A stretch of 23,892 bases of DNA from Nothopassalora personata (lineage: Eukaryota > Ascomycota > Dothideomycetes > Mycosphaerellales > Mycosphaerellaceae). Below are positions 9,293-18,001 of this stretch, one piece after another (position 1 is the first letter of the stretch; the number at the start of each line of letters is the position of its first letter). The DNA is taken from NCBI GenBank assembly GCA_033816765.1, contig JAVSIV010000070.1, forward strand, positions 1 to 23,892. The letters run 5' to 3'. The notes under the pieces were generated by a model, which did no database searches, had not been told where the DNA came from, and was given only the letters and a program-made list of their open reading frames with translations. A program made the translations under genes and the position numbers.

Positions 9293-9633
9293 TGTTGCGG
9301 TTGGGCCTTGTCCCTCGTCACGTGGGTGGCCTAGGAAGTGTCGATCCTCGATATGTCTCTAAAGTAGTGTGAACGAGAGTTCACTACAAGGTTGCAACTT
9401 AACACAAGAGTGTTGATTTGAGTTGAGCACGAGGCTCCTATCTACTCGTAAAGAAGCGTCGTCTATATAGTGCCATGTCTTGGCGTAACTGATCAGACTG
9501 AGCAGACTGATCACTGAGCAGACTGAGCGAACTGATCACTGAGCTGATCAGTCTGAGCGAAGTCGACCTGCTCAGTTTCGGTCCTTCCCGAAGAATGAGT
9601 GGCTGTGGGTTCTTCCTGAACCGAACCGTAACA
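9293..9633. mobile_element. 341-bp solo LTR nested in Copia
   Basis: It starts TGTTGCGGTT and ends AACCGTAACA, whose inverse is TGTTACGGTT (9 of 10 bases), and is flanked by ATATA on both sides (9288-9292 and 9634-9638). It is much less RIP-mutated than the surrounding Copia sequence, so it arrived later or was too short for RIP. It contains irregular direct repeats of an ACTGATCAGACTGAGC-like motif (about 9486-9560). The segment from GTTGAGCACGAGGCTCCTAT (about 9423) onward matches a diverged copy in the LTR at 21721-22049, so the two are one family. Confidence 0.85.
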
Positions 9634-10913
9634 ATATAGAAGGATGTGCCTATATTATAGACTTTGTCTATTAATATTAGGTTTAATGCGGCAGCTACTG
9701 TCCTTCCTATGCACACTAGTTATGTAACTACAATAGCTACTCTAGACCTCCTATGTAGTTATCTCTAGTCCCTATTACTATTAGAGCTATGCTCCTAATT
9801 AGATAATAAGTCTAACTAGTTATTAATTGCTGCAGCAATCCTCTTCCTAGGGGATTTGCTACCCTTTACCTTCTTTACCCTATCCTTTAGGGTGTCTTTA
9901 CCCTTCTTAGACCTGTTCCTAGGATTCTTCTCTAGATACTACTTATAGCAGTTCGCGTTAGTGTGCTTATGTAAGTACTGTATGTACTGCTTATTATTAT
10001 TCTTGCTTAAGAATGCTCTAACAAAGCTATTACTAGGCTTATAGGTGGTAGGTACTTACTCCTTTCTAAGAGTTGTGAACATTCTCTCTAGGGTAGTTAA
10101 TTCTAGGGGATTATTGTGTCTCTATGTCCTAAGCTATTCGACATAGGTTAGACCTTTAATAAAGTACAATCTGTAGATGCTATCTAGGAGGACAAAAGAG
10201 GATTTGAGCCTTAACTTGTTATTAACTAGGGAAGATCTAATGAATTGCTCTATAGTAGTCTTGTTATTATTTACCTATGCTTAAAAGTCTTTATAGTACT
10301 TTAATGTATTAGGTCTTGCAGCATCTAGTTTAATGTGCCTAACTGCCTTTAGAGTATTATATAGATCAATTGTAATAACTAGCTTATATATTGCCTTAAT
10401 CAAATCATACAATTCCTTAGCTAACTTGTCTACATCTCTAAAGTTTAGCCTTAGGGTAGAATCCAATCTAGCTATGATAATGCTATATACTTATATGTCC
10501 TCTTTCTTCTATCGCTTATAGGTAGCTTTGTATCCTACACTACTAGTGATGTCCTAAGGGGCTTTATTCTAGGCAGTCTTATCTTAGACATTCTTAGTTA
10601 CATCTTAGGGTTGATTATAAGCTACCCTATTTAGAGCGTACTTTAGGTCAACCTAGTCTAGATTATGGATCACGTATCTAACTAGATCCTTCTCTAGCAG
10701 TACGCTAATTAGTATAGATTTCTATGCCTAGAACTACACGCCTTTCCTAAGTACCTAGTTGTCCTTAGCGGATCTTACTAGGTTGCTAGAGGTGTTGTTT
10801 CTAAACTCTATACCTAGTCTAGCTCTTTTAGATGCTGTACCACAGTACTAGTGCTTAGTGCCGATCTCCTATAGTAGTTCTTAAATCGATTAGGTAGTTG
10901 TCCGTTGTCCGTG
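9634..10913 (-). pseudogene. Copia gag and protease start relic (source copy)
   Basis: From about 10913 to 10239 this is the same gag sequence as 5225-5902. Below 10239 it continues through a probable remnant of a zinc knuckle (HKHTNANCYK, with Tyr where Cys is likely lost by TG to TA) and a basic stretch (KGKDTLKDRVKKVKGSKSP). It then reaches NLILIDKVYNI, aligned by position with the D-S-G protease motif, where the 341-bp LTR is inserted. Stops are TAA/TAG only. Confidence 0.75.
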
Positions 10914-11006
10914 AAACAAATACGAGTCCGCTAGCAAGGCAAGCTAATCCTTAATGGAGCTTCGATAACGATTCAGGTTTCAAATTGGATAGGCAGAGGA
11001 GCACCC

Positions 11007-11018
11007 GGGCTTATAACC
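11007..11018 (-). other. Copia primer-binding site (right copy)
   Basis: Mirror of 5123-5134. Minus-strand GGTTATAAGCCC lies 3 bp inside the putative LTR end. Confidence 0.55.
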
Positions 11019-11021
11019 TAT

Positions 11022-11122
11022 TGTAGATAGGTATTTAACGAGTATAAGCTTCTAGATTGAAACGATAGGGTAGATTAGTAACCCTTATGAATTGCCACAA
11101 GGTGTGAGACTATCTAGCTACA
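11022..11122 (-). repeat. Putative Copia 5' LTR (right copy)
   Basis: Mirror of 5019-5119 with TGTAG/CTACA ends. Unmutated intergenic DNA begins directly beyond it, which supports this as the element border. Confidence 0.5.
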
Positions 11123-11533
11123 GAAAACAGTGTGATATAGTGTGTGTGTGCCAAGTCCTGACTAACATAGACCTTGGTCACCTGATTCACAACAAATGGC
11201 AGACCGTAATCAGCACTCTGGACTCCGTGGCAAACTTGCTGTCGAACACCGGACTTTAGTGCCAACGGCCGCCGTTGAAACTATTCTAAAATACCAAATT
11301 TGTGATCCACAGATGAAAGGTTAGGATTTCATGATCATTGTCGATGGATTTGGTGATGGGACAGTGCAGCAGAGGGTTGCGCGATCCGCTAAAACTCGTT
11401 ATCATCAATGAAGCCGCCAGCGTCTCTTACAGCCTGGCGCTGTGAAGCCAATTAGTCCAACTCTTGGCATTGAGCTTGTCGTTGAGCTTCTTCGGCGTGC
11501 TGTCACTCTCGGCGCTTCATGCTGCTCGGTCCC
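11123..11533. other. Unmutated intergenic DNA (right copy)
   Basis: Mirror of 4608-5018. Without the TA-flanked element at 11536-15899 this DNA would join 15902-16139, so it probably belonged to the upstream region of the gene at 16155. No gene is seen in it. Confidence 0.55.
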
Positions 11534-11650
11534 TATTCAAGCGAGCAAAAGGGTCGGGACTCCTCCATGTAGGGTAACCCATGTCTCAGCGTAATTACAT
11601 AGAAACTTCCTACACATAGCGCACCACAATAACGACCTCTACACACACAA

Positions 11651-13852
11651 ATGACTACATATTCCGATTGTACTACGTTGTCTAAGGCCACAGAAAGAAA
11701 AAGTAGTCCAAAAGGTCCAGATTTCAGCCCACTAACACCCCCGGCGCATACCTCGAAGATACACGATCTTACCCGTTCCTCACTACCTCCATTGCCTCCT
11801 GGCTACGCAACACGCACTATCGCCGAGACTCAGGGCTTCACGAACACACAGTTGTGCGACTTCTCGCTGCCACCGCTGCCTCCGGAGACATAGTTTAAGT
11901 ACGAGGAAGAGCTATTAGAGTCTAATTAAGAACTACCTACTCCTAGGCAGTCCTACGATCCTGTAGAAGACGCATTACAACGTAACCAGTTGCGCTGGCT
12001 TAAGGACGACACGAGCGACGATTTAGATAAGGATTATTAGCGTAGAATGCATACTCGAAGAATGGCTGCCCTAGCAGAGACTTAGCTTAGGCAGGGTGTA
12101 TTAGAACTAGCGAAAAACACGGCTAAATCAGGCTCTGAGGCATACGCGACACCCGTGGCTAGTAGCGCGAAGCCGGTGAAGTTGAAGCTTAGTAAGCAGC
12201 TAGTTGTTACTACGTCGATTAAGCCTTAATAACCGACCCCTCTAACAGCGGAAAAGAGGCTAGCTCTACCTAGTAAGGAACTATTAACTAAGAAGCCTAA
12301 GAAGTCTAGAAAAACATAGGTATCATCTACACAATCGCAGTATGTCGCCCTATTAAGAAGCAAGTTAAACGGTTAAGAAATGCGTCTACCATCGCCGCCG
12401 AAAGAACCTATTATTTCATTAACTAGAGCTAAGTCTATTACGGTAACACCCGCACCCTTAATCGCTACTCGGCCTTTAGTAACGCTACGACCCTTAGCAA
12501 CGCTAGCTCCATTAACGCCGTAATTAGATCTAGTCCGTGTTAAGTTAACAGTTGTGTTTAATAAGAAGGAACTTCCCCCTATTAGTAGCATCTACTATAG
12601 CGATATTAGTGCTATTACTAGGCTTATAAGGAAGTTAGAGCATTAAGCGAAGGTATACGTAGACTCTAAGGGCATGTAATACTTCATGTTATTAAGGCTA
12701 GCGTTACTTAAGGCTAAGAAGCACGGCTACGTAGTAGATACTAACTAGTTTAAACTTACTAAGTCTATTAACTTCACGATTAATGTAGAACCCTTCCTTA
12801 AGTTATAGTAGAACATAAAGCGTTCTATAACACTCTATATTACTAAGAAATAGACTAACGTACCTACTGTACTAGGCTCGTCGCTACCGCTGTTACCGTA
12901 AGAGACATTCGAAGAGTCCTTATAACCGGAGCCTACTACGAAGCAGCTAAATAAGAAGCAAACTACGAAGGCTAACATAGCTATTATTAACGCGTTCGAC
13001 AAGACACTAATAACACGTAAGGACTATTAGAAGCTCCTAGTTATGCATCGCTACGAAGACAAGTAGTACAATAATAAGAAGTCTAAGGGCACTGGTCTAA
13101 TAGGCTATCTTATTAAGGAAGGTAAGCACTATGCTATTAAAGGCGGTCACATGCAAGAATAGTATAGACGCATTAAGGTAGCACGTGAATCTAGTAAGGA
13201 CGGCGTAGCTAAGGTTCTACTATCTATAATGCCTTCTAATATTGCAGTTAAAGTTAGAGGCATGTATAAGACTTCTATACTAAGGAGAAGTAAGAATAAC
13301 TCACCTAACGACACGCTAACACCGTCGATAGTAGGTAGTGAACCTATTGTAGCATCTACGCCGTCCGCAGTACCTCCGGTACTACTATATTATAGCTATT
13401 AGTATCCGCCTATGATACCGTAATATTATAGTAGCTAGCTACCTTAATTACCCTTAGTAACGTTACTAGCTTATCTAACTAACTATCTGACTCCTTATCT
13501 AACTTAATAACGATACGATAAATCGTCTCCGCCGCCTTAGGGCATCAACATAGAAACACGCTAAGAAGTGCGCTCTTTCTATAACTAGATAGCTAAACGT
13601 AACAGTAATATAGCTCCGGCAATCCTTACTATAAAGGAGAAGCTATTTAAGGAGTTCTACACCCTCTTAATACTAAAGAAAGAGACGGATAGTAAGTTAG
13701 TAAAGCTTATTAAACAGAAGGGTATAAGAGACGTAATCTATAAGCAGTTGCCGCGATATATCGCTACTAAAGGTGCTAGGGATATCGCTTAGTTAATAAG
13801 CAGTAACGACGGCCTATTTGTAAGTTAAGGGTACGCTATTGTAGGGTCATGA
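11651..13852 (+). pseudogene. Unknown second gene of the Tc1/mariner-like element, 733 codons (right copy)
   Basis: Mirror of 2289-4490, starting ATG at 11651 and ending TGA at 13850-13852. The distance is an exact multiple of three with no frameshift. It shares all visible mutations with the left copy, so the two add no independent evidence about the ancestral protein. Function unknown. Confidence 0.65.
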
Positions 13853-14652
13853 GGTAGCGTTACGGCTTGCTAGATTTAAGATGTTTCTCGCATTACTACG
13901 ACATAGAAAAAAATCATATAAACAAACGGACAATACGAGCTTCTTTAGCGGTATCGAAATATATAGTGAGCATACAATGTATATTTCTCCAGTGGTTATA
14001 GTTATGTTATTCTCATAGGGTAGGCTAGCTATAGTGTTATAAGCGTAGCCTCGAGGCATTAACTAGGGAGCTAAGACCTATCTAGACCCTAACGGGTAAG
14101 CCCGACACTAGCGCGAAGCCGGCTTTTTGCATCTTCGTAGCTACACTAGCACCGCACAACACAACTCTTTATTATGAAATACGTTTCACGCATCGATTAA
14201 GTGTAGTGCGTATAAAATAAAAAAATAATTACGTTCGTAGCTACTATAGTTGTCGAGTTCTTAAAATCTATTGTTTTAGACCCTAGCTAGTAAGCTTGTA
14301 ACTTCAACTCTAGCTCGAACTACGACTAAGGTACGGCTTTAGGGCATAACTTTTTATAAGACGATTCGAGATTAACATAACTATAGTAGATATAAACAAG
14401 CGGTTTTTTTATAATTTACCGACGACATATTTAAGATGATTGCGCGTTTAAAATGAATACATATGTCGTTACAACACCTTCGTGTGTTGCGCGAAGCCTA
14501 GCGGATCGCCGTAAAGCGCGCTAGCCGGGGCAAGCCGTAACTGTAGCTTTAGATAAAGTACTAGCGATAGTAAGGTTAATATCGCGGCTACTACAACTCT
14601 AACTAACTTAATACAACTTACGCTAGATTTACCGTATTAACTTCTACCTTAT
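13853..14652. other. Spacer between convergent transposon genes (right copy)
   Basis: Mirror of 1489-2288, with the same hairpins and no supported gene. Confidence 0.4.
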
Positions 14653-15681
14653 TCATTACAAATCTATCGTTAAAAGCGCCGGATCGACCGTATAGCCCTC
14701 CTTAAGAACGTAACAACTGCGAAAGATCGCGCTATAGTCGATGCCGTGCGACTAGTCTTTATAGGCCGCCTTAAGAAACACCTTGAACTTAGCCTACTAG
14801 TTATGTTCACTATACTCCGGCATTATATAAGCATGCTGCCTAATCCACCTTTTTAGTAAGCGAAACGTCTTCTTAATTAGATTATAATCCGGTAAGTACG
14901 GCGGTAGAAACAGTATCCTTACGCTAGCCTCTTAACATATAGCTTCGATATCGACACGATCGTATGTTACGCAGTTGTCTATAACAATGACTAACCGTGG
15001 CGTAGGGTAGCGGCTACACTACGGTAGCACGTATAGCATTAACTATTCGATGAAATCTACCTTCTTTACGCTACTAGGCTTAATTAGCGGATTCGCTAGA
15101 TATCCCTTAACACTATATACCGGCAACACGGTAAATCGCTCGCTGTAGTAAAGGTGTTAAGGATCGTATACCGGCATGCCTCGAGGACTCTAACTACGTG
15201 TCCGATAGGCTAGCTTATTACTATAGTATGTCTTATCGATATACACCAATTAGTCCTCCTTATGTTGCTGTAACAGGCCTTCGAACATCGCCCTCACCAT
15301 AGGGTTACGCTACTCCGTAATGCGTAAGATCTTCTTCTTCGTAAAGTCCTTACTGCCTAGTAGTCGACTTATAGTCTATTTCGACACGAGAACACCGAAT
15401 TCAGCGTGTAAGAAGTACACCAATTCCTCGGCCTAATATGTGCTCTTTTCTACGACTAGATCTAGTAACCAGTCGCGTATATATGGTTCGATTAACCGTG
15501 GTCTACCGCCCTTAGCTAGCTATACTGTTCTAGTCTCTTTAAAGCGCTTGATTCGCAACTAGATAGCACTGCGCGACCCCCTGTTATCTGCTAACAACAA
15601 CTGAACTACTGCAGGTCTAGCCTAATCGTCTTCGAGACACTATTAAATAAGGTTCTGATCTTGGACGGATAATGGCGCTAT
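14653..15681 (-). pseudogene. Tc1/mariner (DD34E) transposase relic, right copy
   Basis: Mirror of 460-1488 with the same lost start codon, stops and Glu-to-Lys change. The homopolymer difference (G5 here) lies 2 bp upstream of the inferred start and does not affect the coding frame. Confidence 0.85.
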
Positions 15682-15901
15682 AGGGGGTCGCGCAACGACG
15701 GCGAAGGCTCCGGACACGTAGACAACGAGTGCGCTGGATAGAGCGAGCAACAACACCTTATTTCTGGCAAAACTGGTGGTACTAAGGCTTCAAAATGAAG
15801 AGATACAACGATAATAAGGTATGGGAGGCTCAAGATCGATTTGCTAACTAACTGGGTAGGTCCGAATCCCCGCAGTCCCGACCCTTTTGCTCACTCGAAT
15901 A

Positions 15902-16154
15902 GTTAAATTGCGCTTCATCCGCTTCCGAGTTTCATGTAGCAACTCTATTAATTCAAGCTCGTCAAGTCAGCCTCGAAGCTTTGAGATGGCGACGAAATTT
16001 TGTTGCCATGATGCGGTGCAGTGTCCTCACATGGCACGAGCTGCCGCCCAGAAGATGGAATATAAGAGGTGCAGCCATTCTTCCGCCTTCATGTTGTCGA
16101 TATCATCTCTCCGCGACCAATTTCGTCCGCAGCTGAGATCATAAGATCCATACC
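15902..16154 (+). promoter_or_regulatory. Upstream region of the secreted-protein gene
   Basis: 253 bp of normal-composition DNA between the transposon border and the start codon. A TATAAG motif at 16061-16066 lies 89 bp before the ATG and CCAAT occurs at 16117-16121; both are candidates only. All but the last 15 bp are part of the inverted duplication. An 85-aa frame here (15887-16144) starts inside the transposon end and is judged spurious. Confidence 0.5.
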
Positions 16155-16808
16155 ATGAAGTTCCTCCTCACGCTCTCCCTCGGCGCTCTCGCTGCAGCAA
16201 CATCACTCTCACCTCCCAGGTACGGTGGCGTCGACCACGGCGGTGGTCGTGATCAGCAAGCCTGCCAGAACGCCGGCGTGATCATCGACAAATATGCATC
16301 AATCCTCCGCAACGACTCATACAACGGCAAGACGCCATACCAGCTCGCCCAACAGATCATTGCACCCAACTACCAAGACTTCAGCGAGTCTGTTCGCTCG
16401 CTACTCGGTGAACCTGTACGCTGCTTCCCCAAGACGGATCGACTCGGTGCTAATCTCCTCTCGCAGCTCGACGGCACACCAGAGTCCAATAACCGCACAG
16501 AGTGGATCAGCAACATCCAGCGAGCCAACACTTTCAAGCCACCGCCATACGATGGCCTCAAGACGAAGGAAATCCTTTGCGCAGGCACGGTCATTATCTG
16601 GTCGTGGGAATTGACTGTCGTTGGCAGTGGGCGATACCCGGTCAGTGGCATCCAAAAGCTGTACTTAGATAGAAACGGCCAGATTTACAAGTCCCTGTTC
16701 GAGTTCAACAGCATTGCTTGGGCTGTGGACACGTTCCAGATTAGCACGTACTGCCCTGGTGGAAGGCTCGCGAATGGTTCGGGCGGCCAGGGTGCCTCAT
16801 CTTCATAG
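16155..16808 (+). CDS. Secreted NTF2-like (SnoaL-type) domain protein
   Basis: 217 aa with no intron needed. Residues 1-16 form a clear signal peptide (MKFLLTLSLGALAAAT), so the protein is probably secreted. The mature part resembles fungal secreted NTF2-like fold proteins: ACQNAGVIIDKYASIL, an alpha-helical start with a conserved Cys, QLAQQIIAPNYQDFSESV, and strands around GTVIIWSWELTVV and IQKLYLDRNGQIYKSLFEFN. Four Cys (37, 90, 142, 200) could form two disulfides. Candidate N-glycosylation sites are N53, N113 and N207, and the tail is Gly/Ser rich. NTF2-like folds serve as small-molecule enzymes or binding proteins; no catalytic residue can be assigned. The gene directly abuts the duplication and a transposon, a common setting for fast-evolving secreted proteins, but an effector role is only a guess. 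Confidence 0.85.
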   Translation: MKFLLTLSLGALAAATSLSPPRYGGVDHGGGRDQQACQNAGVIIDKYASILRNDSYNGKTPYQLAQQIIAPNYQDFSESVRSLLGEPVRCFPKTDRLGANLLSQLDGTPESNNRTEWISNIQRANTFKPPPYDGLKTKEILCAGTVIIWSWELTVVGSGRYPVSGIQKLYLDRNGQIYKSLFEFNSIAWAVDTFQISTYCPGGRLANGSGGQGASSS

Positions 16809-17139
16809 TTGCTGTGTGGCGTTGCGTGAGAACGTTATAGATACGGGTAGCAAAGCACAAAGCAATTGAACTCAGCGTCGTCGCCCTCGACCGTGTGAAC
16901 AACATCGAAACCTGTCCGTCACGGAAAGACTAATGGTCCGATCCTTCAACCGGGGTAGCAGTGACCTCATCTCATCGAGCTCCACCACAGCTTTACATTC
17001 TTATAGGCAAGTCACCTCGTACTCAACCTCTCCCTCATACCACCCCAATATCTCCACCACACCCACCATCAACCTGTCTTCCACCACTCATCCCCGCATA
17101 ACCCAACTCTCCCTCCACCTCACACCCGTAACAACAACC
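16809..17139. other. Intergenic region between the two plus-strand genes
   Basis: 331 bp holding the 3' end of the secreted-protein gene and the 5' untranslated region of the dehydrogenase gene. The reading frame of the latter stays open back to an ATG at 16933, but the 69 extra residues are low-complexity Ser/Thr/His/Pro and lie before the Rossmann fold, so I treat this as untranslated leader. It is pyrimidine rich, typical of fungal promoters. Confidence 0.5.
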
Positions 17140-17883
17140 ATGACCACCAAAGCCATCGCCATAGTCGCGGGCGTCGGTCCTGGAACCGGCGCAGCAGTAG
17201 CCCGGCGCTTCTCCAAATCCTACCCAGTCGTGCTTCTTGCCCGCTCCGCCGAGAACTACGAATCTCTCGCGCAAGAGATCAACAGCAATGGCGGAAAAGC
17301 CATCGGAATCAGCACCGACGTCTCCTCCGAGGAGTCCGTAAAGAACGCCTTCTCCAAAATAAGACAAGAATACGGCGATGCCCCAGCAGCGGCAGCAATC
17401 TTCAATGCCTCTGGCAACTTCGTCCGGAAAGGGATCCTGGAACAGAGTGTGGAAGAATTCCAACAGGGTCATGAAGTCTCCGTAAAAGGCGCATTTATCT
17501 TCTCGCAGAATGCACTGCCATTACTGTTGAAGCATGCAGAGGACAAGGGGGCGCAGTACCCACCAACCCTCATCTTCACCGGCGCCACCGCGTCCGTCAA
17601 AGCCAACGCTCTGATGAGCTCGTTCGCATCCTCTAAATTCGCTTTACGAGCCCTCTCCACCTCCATCGCGAAAGAGTTTGCTTCCAAGGGCGTCCACGTC
17701 GCACATGCGGTGATTGATGGAATTATTGACATTCCACGTACGAAGGAGTGGTTGAAGGACTCGCCACCGGAGGCGAAGATTGGGGCGGACGATATTGCGG
17801 AGAGTTATTGGAATTTGCATACGCAGAGTCGACGGTGTTTTACGAATGAGATTGACATTAGGCCTATGTTGGAGAAGTGGTAG
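17140..17883 (+). CDS. Short-chain dehydrogenase/reductase family protein
   Basis: 247 aa from the ATG at 17140 (context ACAACCATGACC), the usual SDR length. Gly-rich NAD(P)-binding loop at residues 10-17 (AGVGPGTG), Asp60-Val in the adenine-contact position, NASG at 89-92 in place of NNAG, and Ser152 in the FTGATAS segment. The expected Tyr-x-x-x-Lys reads FASSK (162-166): Phe162 replaces the catalytic Tyr and Lys166 is kept. A downstream conserved segment is HAVIDGIIDIPRT (189-201). I recall related fungal and bacterial SDRs with a similar FxxxK, so this may be a subfamily trait, not damage. Cofactor and substrate are unknown; probably cytosolic. It is convergent with the next gene, with 118 bp between stop codons. 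Confidence 0.9.
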   Translation: MTTKAIAIVAGVGPGTGAAVARRFSKSYPVVLLARSAENYESLAQEINSNGGKAIGISTDVSSEESVKNAFSKIRQEYGDAPAAAAIFNASGNFVRKGILEQSVEEFQQGHEVSVKGAFIFSQNALPLLLKHAEDKGAQYPPTLIFTGATASVKANALMSSFASSKFALRALSTSIAKEFASKGVHVAHAVIDGIIDIPRTKEWLKDSPPEAKIGADDIAESYWNLHTQSRRCFTNEIDIRPMLEKW

Positions 17884-18001
17884 ATGGGAGATTGAGATGG
17901 ATGCTGGAAATTGGAAGGAATGCATTTCGTCAGAGCTTTGGCAGTGGGAGTATCTTTAGCATATTCCATCCAGAACAGACAGTACCTTATCCAAAATCCT
18001 C

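Larger units (their letters stand above)
6098..11122 (-). mobile_element. RIP-mutated Copia retrotransposon lacking its 3' end
   Basis: Read on the minus strand from 11122: 5' LTR (11022-11122), primer-binding site (11007-11018), gag, protease, integrase, reverse transcriptase, then RNase H up to 6098. The remaining RNase H and the 3' LTR are missing, replaced by the 192-bp insertion and the inverted left arm. A 341-bp LTR is nested at 9293-9633. All domains carry RIP-type stops and catalytic changes, so the element is dead. Confidence 0.88.
11536..15899 (-). mobile_element. Tc1/mariner-like two-gene DNA transposon, RIP-inactivated (right copy)
   Basis: Mirror of 241-4605 with TA at 11534-11535 and 15900-15901. 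It is 4364 bp because the G run at 15683-15687 has five bases instead of six. It sits about 255 bp upstream of the gene at 16155, inside what was probably that gene's promoter. Confidence 0.88.
10239..16139 (-). repeat. Right arm of 5.9 kb inverted duplication
   Basis: This is the partner of the left arm and probably the original copy. Here the Copia element continues uninterrupted past the inner edge (10238 and below), and the upstream DNA runs straight into the start of an intact gene at 16155. It is separated from the left arm by a 4336-bp spacer. The content, read right to left, is gene promoter, Tc1/mariner-like element, unmutated intergenic DNA, Copia 5' LTR and gag. Confidence 0.95.

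Noticed and set aside
9438..9716. 92-aa minus-strand frame
   Set aside because: Spans the boundary of the solo LTR and Copia, so it is a chance fusion.
1..16139. Whole inverted repeat as one giant foldback transposon
   Set aside because: The outer ends coincide with a gene promoter, not with element termini; each arm contains independent, bordered elements and host DNA.
15887..16144. 85-aa plus-strand frame upstream of the secreted-protein gene
   Set aside because: It begins inside the transposon inverted repeat and overlaps the promoter; no protein-like features.
16933..17139. N-terminal extension of the dehydrogenase by 69 residues
   Set aside because: Low-complexity Ser/Thr/His/Pro translation placed before a complete Rossmann fold start; ATG 17140 gives normal family length.
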